Positions 10,124-18,178 of a stretch of 64,000 nucleotides of DNA are shown here, piece by piece. The stretch is from Cohnella sp. GbtcB17 (GTDB lineage Bacteria; Bacillota; Bacilli; Paenibacillales; Paenibacillaceae), in assembly GCF_019091135.1 (NCBI RefSeq), contig NZ_JAGXJW010000015.1, forward strand, positions 1 to 64,000, written 5' to 3'. The position numbers were made by a program, and so were the translations under genes. The notes below the pieces were generated by a model, which was not told the DNA's origin, made no database searches, and saw nothing but the letters and a program-made list of their open reading frames with translations. Position 1 is the stretch's first letter. The number at the start of each line of letters is the position of its first letter.

Positions 10124-11122
10124 ATGACAAAGGCGGATAACATGCTGTCGATCTTGTGGATGCTGCGAGCCGGGACGCGCAAGACCGCAAAGCAGCTCGC
10201 GGAAGCGCTCGATATTCATGTGAGGACCGTCTATCGGTGCATCGATTCGCTCTGCGCAAGCGGCGTGCCGATCGTCGCTGAATCGGGGCCGAACGGCGGA
10301 TACACGATTCTGAGCCGATTCGCCGACTCCCCGCTTATCTTCGATCCCGAGGAGCAGAAGGGACTGGTCCACGCCGCGATATTCGCCAAAGAAGCGGGCT
10401 ATCCGCATTCCGACGCGCTCGACCGCGCGACGGACAAGCTGAAGCGGTATGCGAACGAAGCGCAGCTGGAGGCGCTGGAACGGCACGGCGTCGGGCTGTC
10501 GGTCATCTACCCGCCGTTGGACGGCGCATACCGATCGTACTTGCAGGAGCTGGAGCAAGCTGCCGGACAAGGACGCACGCTGGAAATGACGTACGACAAG
10601 GGCAGAGGAGAGCCTTCTCCTTCGCGCCTGTTCGATCCGTACGGCATCGTCTATTGGAAAGGCAGCTGGTATGCGGTCGGACATTGCGGATATCGGGAGG
10701 AAGTCAGAAGCTTCCGTGTCGACCGCATACGCGAGCTTCGGCAGACGGACAGAAGCTTCGAACGTCCGGCTTCCTTTTCCGCGAAGGACTATTTGCTCGG
10801 CCAGCTGCTTCGCGATTCGGCGGATCAAGCAGCGTGGGAGACGGTGCGAATCCATAGTCAGGAGCAGGTGCTGAACGAACTGTGCCGGCATTGGCTGTTC
10901 GGACATGCGCTCACCTGTCGCGAGCCGGAATCGGCGACTTTTAAGCTGGAGCGTTCGACGCTGGAGACGTACGTGCCTTATTTTTTAATGCCGTACGGCA
11001 CGGCCTTGCGGATCGAATCGCCGCTGCTCGTCCGGCGAATGCGGGAGGCCTGTTCCCGGCTGCTCGCCCACTACGAAGCGGTGGTGCCAACGAACGATAC
11101 AAGAGAGGGAGATGACGAATGA
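10124..11122 (+). CDS. HTH_11 / WYL-domain transcriptional regulator (YafY type)
   Basis: A 332-residue regulator. An N-terminal DeoR-like winged helix-turn-helix (about residues 1-60, TAKQLAEALDIHVRTVYRCI) precedes a WYL ligand-sensing domain (about 140-215), where the eponymous tripeptide reads WYA in SWYAVGHCGYREEVRSFRVD. A WCX-like C-terminal extension completes the usual architecture. It lies between DinB and a monooxygenase-fold gene whose start overlaps its stop by 4 nt, so all three are probably one operon. A palindrome in the upstream promoter is the candidate binding site. Confidence 0.88.
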   Translation: MTKADNMLSILWMLRAGTRKTAKQLAEALDIHVRTVYRCIDSLCASGVPIVAESGPNGGYTILSRFADSPLIFDPEEQKGLVHAAIFAKEAGYPHSDALDRATDKLKRYANEAQLEALERHGVGLSVIYPPLDGAYRSYLQELEQAAGQGRTLEMTYDKGRGEPSPSRLFDPYGIVYWKGSWYAVGHCGYREEVRSFRVDRIRELRQTDRSFERPASFSAKDYLLGQLLRDSADQAAWETVRIHSQEQVLNELCRHWLFGHALTCREPESATFKLERSTLETYVPYFLMPYGTALRIESPLLVRRMREACSRLLAHYEAVVPTNDTREGDDE

Positions 11123-11421
11123 GCAAATTCGCGATGTTCGGAAAATTGACGGCCGTGCCGGGGAAACGCCAGGAGCTCGCCGCCATGATGCTGTCTTCGG
11201 GCGATACGTTAAGCGGTATGGAAGGGTGCATCTATTATATTATTCACGAGGCGGAGGAAGAGCCCGACGTCTTGTGGATCACCGAGCTGTGGGAGAGTCG
11301 GGAAGCCCACGCCGCCAGCCTGCAAAACGAGCAGGTACGCGAGCTGATCGGCCGCTGCCGGCATCTGATTGCGGATGCGGGAGGCATCAAGGTCAAGCCG
11401 CTGGGCGGCATCGGATTTTAA
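11119..11421 (+). CDS. ABM-fold protein (putative quinol monooxygenase)
   Basis: A 100-residue dimeric alpha-beta barrel of the antibiotic-biosynthesis-monooxygenase family, like YgiN. FGKLTAVPGKRQELAAMML at the N-terminus and LWITELWESREAHAASL in the middle are typical. Members oxidise quinols or act as cofactor-free oxygenases, but many have no known activity. Its ATG overlaps the WYL regulator stop (ATGA), so translation is coupled. No terminator was found before the repeat arrays downstream. Confidence 0.82.
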   Translation: MSKFAMFGKLTAVPGKRQELAAMMLSSGDTLSGMEGCIYYIIHEAEEEPDVLWITELWESREAHAASLQNEQVRELIGRCRHLIADAGGIKVKPLGGIGF

Positions 11422-11604
11422 ACGTTTATTGCGTTCCTGAGCGAAGGGGATATCGTTAAAACCTTGGAAGGCGATGAGCCGTTCAAGGTTTTTCGACTTG
11501 TGCGAACCGTATAAAATTACGGAAAAAACGCAGGCTACACTGGCTAACCTTAAGACAACAATAGGCCGGAAGGTAAACGTATCGGGCGTAGGCCGTAGGG
11601 GACA

Positions 11605-11926
11605 CACGCAGAAATCGCCGCCGGGAGCGGAATTACAAGGAAAAACCGCGCAACTCCAATCGTAACCGACTCCCGAATGGAATTACACGGAAAAACCGTA
11701 CATCTCCCATAGTTACCGCCACCGGGTGCGGAATAGCACGGAAAAACTGTACAACTCACGCAGAAATCGCCGCCGGGAACGGAATTACAAGGAAAAACCG
11801 CGCAACTCCAATCGTACCCGTCTCCCGAATGGAATTACACGGAAAACCCTTGCAACTCCCTTGCAACTCCCTTGGTGACTATCTCCGGGAGCAGAATTAT
11901 AATGAACAACCGTGCAAGTCCAATGT
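11605..11926. repeat. Tandem array A, about 51-bp units
   Basis: Degenerate direct repeats, each beginning near GGAATTACAxGGAAAAACC, start at 11629, 11679, 11730, 11781, 11831 and (shortened) 11893. Steps are 50, 51, 51, 50 and 62 bp, with a partial unit upstream. The first and fourth units are nearly identical. No gene is supported inside; short open frames on either strand lack ribosome sites and are interrupted. Confidence 0.85.
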
Positions 11927-12065
11927 CGATAAGCGCAAATGGGCACTAACGTGGTATCTGAGACGCTCCGAACGGTGCAGATAAGCGCATTTAGACACTA
12001 TTGCCGCAACTTTGACACTCCGAACGGTGACGATAAGCGCAAATGGGCGCTAACGCCGTCCTAAG
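11925..12065. repeat. Tandem array B, 52-bp units
   Basis: Three copies of a unit starting GATAAGCGC at 11928, 11980 and 12032, exactly 52 bp apart, with CTCCGAACGGTG shared near the unit ends. It directly follows array A. The stretch from 12066 to 12299 holds no gene; a weak cre-like site (TGTAAGCGAGCGCA, 12218-12231, two mismatches to consensus) is the only thing noticed. Confidence 0.8.
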
Positions 12066-12299
12066 GCCAACTGGACCGACGTTCCTGTAAAAACGGCCCC
12101 TCCCGGACGCGGCCGGGCTGCATAACGCGATAGGGACAAGGATAGCAGTGGGCCGCTCACGTAATAAAACATAACATAAACCGAACAAATTCTCAGGTAT
12201 CCGCTTTCACCAATAAATGTAAGCGAGCGCAAAACATCTTTTCATTGTCGATTCCGGACAATAGGCAAAAATAAGCTAATAAAAACAATTTACGACCAT

Positions 12300-12327
12300 T
12301 TGAATGTGATTTAAATTTACATACTAT
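12300..12327 (+). promoter_or_regulatory. Candidate promoter of the first sugar-import operon
   Basis: TTGAAT (12300-12305), a 16-bp spacer and TACTAT (12322-12327) lie about 47 bp before the binding-protein start. Confidence 0.45.
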
Positions 12328-12373
12328 GAGGTTAGGCCAGAACAACAAGCAGAAACGGGGAGAGATACGAGAG

Positions 12374-13708
12374 ATGAAAAAAAATGTAGCGGCAACAATG
12401 GCAATGGCACTGGGCGTCGGACTGCTGGCAGGCTGCGGAAGCGCGAATAACGACGACGCGAACGCTTCGGCATCTGCATCCGCACCTGCGGCAAGCGCAT
12501 CCGGATCCGCAGCGGCAAGCCCTTCCGGCTCCGCATCGAGCGGAGAAGCGGGAGCTGGCGACCTGAAGGGCACGATCACCTGGGCGACGCACCGTACCGA
12601 GCTGGTCGATACCGACCTGAAGAAGTATGTGGATGCGTTCGAGGCAAAGTACCCGGGCACGGAGGTCAAGATCGAAGGCCTCAAGGATTACGAGCAAACG
12701 ATCCGCGTGCGCATGGCGGCGAACGAGCTGCCGGACGTGCTGTCGCTCGTCGAGACGACGAAGTCGGACCTGCCGAAGTTTTACGAGCCGCTTGACGATC
12801 TCGGCCTCACCGACAACATCTACTTCAAAGACTACAACTCCTATGAAGGCAAGCTTTACGGCATTACGCAGCAGGTAGCGATCAACGGTCTGCTCTACAA
12901 CAAGCAAGCGTTTGAAAAAGCCGGCATTACCGCGCCGCCAAAAACGCTGGACGAGCTGTACGCGGATGCGGACAAGCTGAAGGCTGCGGGCATCGTCCCG
13001 ATGGCGACGGCTTTCAAGGATGCCTGGACACTGCAATATTGGACGGATCCGGCTGAGTTCATCTACGGCAGCACGAACCTGCGCAACGACAAGATCAACT
13101 CGGATGCGCCGTTCACGGTGGACGGACCTTACGGTCAAGGCCTCGGCATTCTGAAAAATTTGTTCGACAAGGGCGAGCTGGAGAAGGACGTATACTCCGC
13201 AACATGGGACCAAACGCAAAAGGATCTTGCTTCGGGCAAGGCTGCCATGATGTACATCGGCAACTGGGCGATCTCGAATCTGATCAGCAACGGTCTGCCG
13301 CTTGAACAAATCGGCTTCGCGCCGCTGCCGTACGACAACAGCGGCACGGTCAAGGGCATGATGCGCAACGACTGGGCATACGCCGTCAGCTCGACGAGCA
13401 AAAACAAGCCGCTGGCCAAAGCGTTCATCAAGTTCATGATCGAGGAGTCCGGCGACTATGCGGATCACATGATCATCTCGCCGCTGAAGGACCAGCAGCA
13501 AGACCTGGCGCCGATCGCAGACTTCATGGCGAACAAGCCGGAAATGCTTGAAGCCCAGGCACCGAGCGAGCAAGTGACCGCCGTCGAGAACAAGATGCAA
13601 TTCGACACGTTCAAGTTCATCCAGGAAGTGACCGTCGGCAAAATGCAGACCGTGTTCGACAGCTACAATAAAAAATGGAAAGCAGCGAAAGCAGCCGTCG
13701 CGAAGTAA
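12374..13708 (+). CDS. ABC sugar-import substrate-binding lipoprotein
   Basis: A 444-residue extracellular binding protein (family 1). The signal peptide ends in the lipobox LLAGC with Cys21 as lipid anchor, followed by a long Ser/Ala/Gly linker (to about residue 60) that tethers the domain to the membrane. The mature part opens LKGTITWATHRTE and has the usual two-lobe pattern, for example EAKYPGTEVKIE. GGGGAGAG precedes the ATG. Two permeases, a two-component system and a GH35 enzyme follow, so the ligand is probably an oligosaccharide released from a beta-galactoside-containing glycan (inference). No ATPase is encoded nearby. Confidence 0.9.
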   Translation: MKKNVAATMAMALGVGLLAGCGSANNDDANASASASAPAASASGSAAASPSGSASSGEAGAGDLKGTITWATHRTELVDTDLKKYVDAFEAKYPGTEVKIEGLKDYEQTIRVRMAANELPDVLSLVETTKSDLPKFYEPLDDLGLTDNIYFKDYNSYEGKLYGITQQVAINGLLYNKQAFEKAGITAPPKTLDELYADADKLKAAGIVPMATAFKDAWTLQYWTDPAEFIYGSTNLRNDKINSDAPFTVDGPYGQGLGILKNLFDKGELEKDVYSATWDQTQKDLASGKAAMMYIGNWAISNLISNGLPLEQIGFAPLPYDNSGTVKGMMRNDWAYAVSSTSKNKPLAKAFIKFMIEESGDYADHMIISPLKDQQQDLAPIADFMANKPEMLEAQAPSEQVTAVENKMQFDTFKFIQEVTVGKMQTVFDSYNKKWKAAKAAVAK

Positions 13709-13740
13709 TCTGGCGACAGGCTCCGCCGCTCGATCCGACC

Positions 13741-13778
13741 GACAAAACGGATGGCCGGTCCGCGCCGTCCGTTTTGTC
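13741..13778 (+). promoter_or_regulatory. Stem-loop between binding-protein and permease genes
   Basis: An 11-bp stem (13741-13751 with 13768-13778) without a following T-run. Such hairpins after binding-protein genes are known in other import operons to stabilise the upstream mRNA or allow partial read-through, giving more binding protein than permease. Confidence 0.55.
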
Positions 13779-13812
13779 GTCTCTCGGGGGCGGATGAAAG
13801 GAGTTGAAACGG

Positions 13813-14700
13813 ATGACCGATCGTCTATCGTACGCTAAACAGAAAAAAATGCTGATCATCCTGTTCTTGCTGGTTCCGATCGCGCTGCTGGCGATGTTCG
13901 CGCTGTATCCGGCGCTTTATCTGGTCTACCTCAGCTTCATGAGCTGGGACGGCTTCAGTCCGGAAAAAACATGGGCCGGCGTCGACAATTATAAGGAAGT
14001 GTTCGCGAACAAAGAAGTATGGGCGGCGTTCCTCCACAATCTCGTCTACCTCGGATGGGGTCTTTTCCAAAATGCGCTCGGCTTGTTTTTCGCGCTGCTG
14101 CTCAATTCGCAGCTCAAAGGCCGCAACGCCTACCGGGTCATGCTCTTCATGCCTTATATTATGAACGGCGTAGCGGTCGCTTACATGTTCAACTACGTCT
14201 TTAATTCGGAGTACGGCTCGTTCAACACGCTGCTGCGCAGCGTCGGGCTCGATTCGCTCGCCATCAGCTGGTTCGGCTCTCCGCATGCCGTTAACCACGT
14301 GCTCGGCTTCATCACGCTGTGGAAGTTCATGGGTCTTAACATGGTCATTTATCTGGCAGCCCTTCAGTCGGTTCCGTCGGAAATCATCGAGGCCGCGCGC
14401 ATGGACGGCGCGTCCCGCCTGCAGATGTCGCTGCGCGTCGTCCTGCTGAATATTACGAAGGTCATCGAGCTGAACCTGTTCCTGACGATCATCGGTACGC
14501 TCGAGATTTTCGACCTGCCGTTCATTCTGACGGGCGGCGGACCGCTCGGCGCCAGCGAGACCTTCCTGACCAAGACGATCGATACCGCGTTCAAGTTCAA
14601 CAACTTCGGCATGGCCTCCGCGATGAGCGTCACCTTGATCGTCGCCGTCATCGTCGTGCTTAGCATCCAGCGTTTTGCGACCAGGAGGTGGTCGGATTGA
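13813..14700 (+). CDS. Sugar ABC transporter permease (MalF type)
   Basis: A 295-residue inner-membrane subunit with about six transmembrane segments, starting with ILFLLVPIALLAMFALYPAL. The cytoplasmic EAA loop that docks the ATPase is EIIEAARMDGASRLQMSLRV. The ATG at 13813 is preferred over an upstream TTG because AAAGGAG ends 9 nt before it. The stop overlaps the start of the next permease. Partner of the binding lipoprotein upstream. Confidence 0.9.
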   Translation: MTDRLSYAKQKKMLIILFLLVPIALLAMFALYPALYLVYLSFMSWDGFSPEKTWAGVDNYKEVFANKEVWAAFLHNLVYLGWGLFQNALGLFFALLLNSQLKGRNAYRVMLFMPYIMNGVAVAYMFNYVFNSEYGSFNTLLRSVGLDSLAISWFGSPHAVNHVLGFITLWKFMGLNMVIYLAALQSVPSEIIEAARMDGASRLQMSLRVVLLNITKVIELNLFLTIIGTLEIFDLPFILTGGGPLGASETFLTKTIDTAFKFNNFGMASAMSVTLIVAVIVVLSIQRFATRRWSD

Positions 14701-15530
14701 CCGGGGCGAAGTTTAGACCGTTTTCCGTCGTCAAGCACGCGATCCTGTGGATCGCCGTCGCCATGATCCTTTTCCCGCCGTCTATCCTGGTGCTGAACGC
14801 CTTCAAGAGCAAAACCGAGTTTTCGCAGACGAGCGTGTTCAAGCTGCCTGCGAGCTTCCTGAACTTCGACAACTTCGGCACGGTCATGACGAGAGCGCAT
14901 CTGGACCGCGCGTACCTGAACACACTGACGATCATCGTCGTGGCGGTCATCGGCAACGTGCTGCTCGGGACCATGGTGGCTTATATTCTCGGTCGCTTCG
15001 ACTTCAAGCTGAAAAAGACGGTCATGGGCGCCTATATCGCCGTATCGTTCGTGCCGACGATTACGACGCAGGTGGCGACGTTCACCGTCGTCCACAACCT
15101 GCATCTGTACAACACGATCTGGGCTTCGATCGTGCTGCACTTGGGCACGAGCGTCCTGCAGCTGTTCATTTATTTGCAGTTCCTGCACAACATTCCGCGG
15201 GAGCTGGACGAGGCGGCCATGATGGAGGGGGCATCCCTGTTCCGCATTTACCGCACGATCATCTTCCCGCTGCTGACGCCCGCGACGGCGACGATCGTCA
15301 TCATCAAGACGATCGACATTTACAACGACATGTTCATTCCTTATTTGTACATGCCCGCGCAGAAGCTGGCCGTCGTATCCACGAGCCTGATGAACTTCTC
15401 CTCGGAGCGCAGCACGGAGTGGGAGCTCATGTCCGCGGCGATCCTGATGATCATGGTGCCGATCGTCGTCATTTACCTGTTTTTCCAACGCTACGTGTTT
15501 GCCGGGATTATAAACGGTGCAGTAAAATAG
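14697..15530 (+). CDS. Carbohydrate ABC transporter permease (MalG type)
   Basis: A 277-residue second permease subunit with about six membrane segments and the EAA loop ELDEAAMMEGASLFRIYRTI. Translation most likely starts at TTG in a TTGA overlap with the first permease; AGGAGG ends 8 nt before it. The C-terminus ends YVFAGIINGAVK, as is typical for this subunit. No ATP-binding subunit is present in the window, so a shared MsmX-like ATPase is inferred. Confidence 0.9.
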   Translation: MTGAKFRPFSVVKHAILWIAVAMILFPPSILVLNAFKSKTEFSQTSVFKLPASFLNFDNFGTVMTRAHLDRAYLNTLTIIVVAVIGNVLLGTMVAYILGRFDFKLKKTVMGAYIAVSFVPTITTQVATFTVVHNLHLYNTIWASIVLHLGTSVLQLFIYLQFLHNIPRELDEAAMMEGASLFRIYRTIIFPLLTPATATIVIIKTIDIYNDMFIPYLYMPAQKLAVVSTSLMNFSSERSTEWELMSAAILMIMVPIVVIYLFFQRYVFAGIINGAVK

Positions 15531-15567
15531 CTGTACTCGCATAGGCAGACACGGAGGGGTACGAAGG

Positions 15568-17397
15568 ATGAGAGGAAGCATTAAGGGAGCGGCCGGCAAA
15601 ATAGGAGAGCGGTTGTGGCTCGCGTTCGCCAATCTGAGCATGCAGCAGAAGCTGCTGATCGTTTTCCTGACGCTGGTCTGTCTTCCGCTGGTCATGATCA
15701 GTTACGCTTCCTCTTATTATTATACGAAGTCGATTAAAGCGAATACATCCGCATACGGCACCGAGATGACCTCTAAAATGCTGCAAAAGCTGGACGACTA
15801 CGTGACCGACCTTTACAACATGTCCGCCATGCCGCTCTACAACAAAGACTTCCTGAACTGGCTGGCCGATCCGGAGACTTCGCTCGAAAAGTCGCGCGGT
15901 ATGGATTTGTACATTACAAATCTGAACAAGATCAAGCCGGACACGGTGTCCGTCTACGTGTTCGACAACTACGGAACGGTCACGCTGAACGTGAAGACCG
16001 GCGGTAAACGCAACAACCTCGATCAGGTGAGAAACGAATGGTCGCAAATCGCGGCGCAGGGAGACGGCAGACCGATGCTCGTCAGCACGCAGGAGGTATC
16101 GACGGGCAAAGAGGCGTATTACGCGTTCTCCGTCATCCGCGAGCTGAAGCAGACGAAGGACCTGAGCCCGATCGGCTTCATCGTGTTCGATACGAATATT
16201 ACGGCGATCAAGCGTCAGATCGAGGATTTCGATCAGGTGACCAAAGGCAAGACGGTGCTCGTCGACGACCGCGACCGCGTCGTGTTCGACAGCGAAGGCC
16301 AGCTGACGACGCGCGATCTGTCCGCCGACGCCTCGATCCGGCAGGCGACCGGGAACGAGGGCTCCTTTCCCTACGAGATGGACGGAAAAAAGTATATTAC
16401 GACGTACGCCAAATCGTCGCTCACCGGGTGGAAGATGTTCGTCTATATTCCGATGGCGGAGGCGACCCGGCAGGCGACGGTGACGCGCAATGTGACGCTG
16501 CTCACGTCGGCCGGCTTCGTCCTGGCGGCGCTGCTCATCGCCATCGCGATCTCGTACGCGCTGACGCGGCCGCTCAGCAAGATCAAGCTGCTGATGCAGG
16601 AGGTTCAGACGGGCAACCTGGACGTGAGCTTTAATCAAAAATATCGCGACGAGGTCGGCTTGCTCGGACGTCACTTCAACATAATGGTGACCCGTATCCG
16701 CGATCTGCTCGAGGAAGTGAAGGAGACGCAGACGCGCAAGAAGGAAGCCGAATACGCCGCCCTGCAGAGCCAGATCAATCCGCACTTCATCTACAACACG
16801 CTTGAGACGATCCGGATGAAGGCCGAGCTTAACGACGACGAGGAAGTGGCCGACATGACGTTTACGCTCGGCAAGCTGCTCCGCTACGGCGTCAATCACG
16901 GCGAACAGCGGGTATCGATCGCGGACGAGCTCGAGCATTTGTACAATTACGTTGTCCTGCAGAACATGCGGTTCTCGAACAAGTATACGCTGATCGTCGA
17001 TATTCCCGAACGGGATCTCACGCTTCCGTCGATCAAGCTTATGCTGCAGCCGGTCGTGGAAAACGCCATTCACCATGCTTTCAAGCAGCGGACGGGACCG
17101 GGCACGATCCGGATCGGCATCAGGCACGAAGGGGAGCTGTGCATCATTGCCGTGGCCGACGACGGCAGCGGGATGAGCGAGACCCAGCTAAAGGAAATTC
17201 GGGACCATGTATATGGGCAGCGTCCGCTTGCGGTCGCAGGGAGAGGGATCGGACTGCGCAACGTGCATGAGCGGATCAAAATGCAATTCGGGGAAAGCTA
17301 CGGGCTTCGCGTTGACAGCCGGCCAGGCGAAGGGACGACGGTGGAGCTCGCCATTCCGGGCCGTCAGGACGAAGAGGAGGCGGATGAACGATGTTGA
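15568..17397 (+). CDS. Sensor histidine kinase, YesM/LytS type
   Basis: A 609-residue membrane kinase. A first membrane segment (about 27-49), a large extracellular sensor (about 50-305), a second membrane segment (about 309-333) and a HAMP linker precede the His_kinase domain. The phospho-acceptor His406 lies in QSQINPHFIYNTLETIRMKA, the hallmark of this class. ATPase motifs VVENAIHHAF and GRGIGLRNVHERIKMQFG follow. It begins 37 bp after the permease and overlaps the response regulator by 7 bp. Kinases of this type next to sugar importers usually sense extracellular sugars; the ligand here is unknown. Confidence 0.94.
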   Translation: MRGSIKGAAGKIGERLWLAFANLSMQQKLLIVFLTLVCLPLVMISYASSYYYTKSIKANTSAYGTEMTSKMLQKLDDYVTDLYNMSAMPLYNKDFLNWLADPETSLEKSRGMDLYITNLNKIKPDTVSVYVFDNYGTVTLNVKTGGKRNNLDQVRNEWSQIAAQGDGRPMLVSTQEVSTGKEAYYAFSVIRELKQTKDLSPIGFIVFDTNITAIKRQIEDFDQVTKGKTVLVDDRDRVVFDSEGQLTTRDLSADASIRQATGNEGSFPYEMDGKKYITTYAKSSLTGWKMFVYIPMAEATRQATVTRNVTLLTSAGFVLAALLIAIAISYALTRPLSKIKLLMQEVQTGNLDVSFNQKYRDEVGLLGRHFNIMVTRIRDLLEEVKETQTRKKEAEYAALQSQINPHFIYNTLETIRMKAELNDDEEVADMTFTLGKLLRYGVNHGEQRVSIADELEHLYNYVVLQNMRFSNKYTLIVDIPERDLTLPSIKLMLQPVVENAIHHAFKQRTGPGTIRIGIRHEGELCIIAVADDGSGMSETQLKEIRDHVYGQRPLAVAGRGIGLRNVHERIKMQFGESYGLRVDSRPGEGTTVELAIPGRQDEEEADERC

Positions 17398-18167
17398 AGG
17401 TGATGATCGTCGACGACGAGGAGCATATCCGGCTCGGCATCGCGAAAATTTTGTCCAGGTACCCGGGCGGACTTGAGATCGTCGGGCAGCATGCCAACGG
17501 GCTGGAGGCGATGCTCCGCCTGCCGAACATGGAGCCGGACGACCTGGACGTCATCATTACCGACATCGAGATGCCGATGCTGGACGGCCTGCGCTTTATC
17601 GAACAGGCGAAGGCGAAGCTGCCCGACGTGTCGATCGTCATGCTGAGCGGCTACAACGACTTCGAATATGCCCGCAAGGCGATGCGGGCGGGGGCGGCCG
17701 ACTACTTGCTCAAGCCGATGGACAAGGTCGAGGTGTTCAAGCTGCTCGACCGCTTCGCGGCACAGAAGCGCGAGCGCCTGGGCGACGCCGACGAAACGCC
17801 GATGCAGCGTGGCGCGGGCGCCGCTCCGCCGGCCGAAAGCGTCTCGACGGCGGATCGAATCTGCCGCTTGATCGATCAAGAATACAACAAGGAGATCGAT
17901 CTGTCTTACATTGCGGACAAGGTCGGCTTCAACGCGAGCTATATCAGCAAGCTGTTCAGCCGCGAGAGGGGAGAGACGATCACGGACTATTTGAACCGGG
18001 TGCGCATCGACAAGGCGAAGCAGTTTTTGCGCGACCACCCGAGCCTTAAAGTTTACGAGATTGCCCATATCGTCGGCTACGGCGACAAGATTTATTTTCA
18101 GAAGCTGTTCAAACGAACGGTCGGCGTCACGCCCAACGAGTACCGGGGCGGGAAGGCCGACGGCTAG
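17391..18167 (+). CDS. AraC-type response regulator (YesN type)
   Basis: A 258-residue regulator with an N-terminal receiver domain (acidic DDEEH pocket, phospho-acceptor Asp58 in IITDIEMPMLDGL, LSGYNDFEYA, ADYLLKPMDK) and a C-terminal AraC-type double helix-turn-helix (about 160-255, IADKVGFNASYISKLFSRER and AHIVGYGDKIYFQKLFKR). Its start lies inside the kinase gene end, so the two are translationally coupled partners. It probably activates the surrounding import and hydrolase genes. Confidence 0.94.
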   Translation: MLKVMIVDDEEHIRLGIAKILSRYPGGLEIVGQHANGLEAMLRLPNMEPDDLDVIITDIEMPMLDGLRFIEQAKAKLPDVSIVMLSGYNDFEYARKAMRAGAADYLLKPMDKVEVFKLLDRFAAQKRERLGDADETPMQRGAGAAPPAESVSTADRICRLIDQEYNKEIDLSYIADKVGFNASYISKLFSRERGETITDYLNRVRIDKAKQFLRDHPSLKVYEIAHIVGYGDKIYFQKLFKRTVGVTPNEYRGGKADG

Positions 18168-18178
18168 GAGCGATCTTC

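Noticed and set aside
11990-12684. Minus-strand short frames in and beside arrays A and B
   Set aside because: Lie in repeats or opposite the binding-protein gene and have no ribosome site or family match.
13741-13778. Hairpin after the first binding protein as a true terminator
   Set aside because: No T-run follows and the permease start is only 35 bp away, so full termination is unlikely.
15508-17127. Long minus-strand frame opposite the histidine kinase
   Set aside because: High-GC shadow of a clear kinase gene; no family features, and the composition mirrors the sense codons. The same holds for long frames opposite cysI (53375-54721) and the LplA-type gene (60327-61988).
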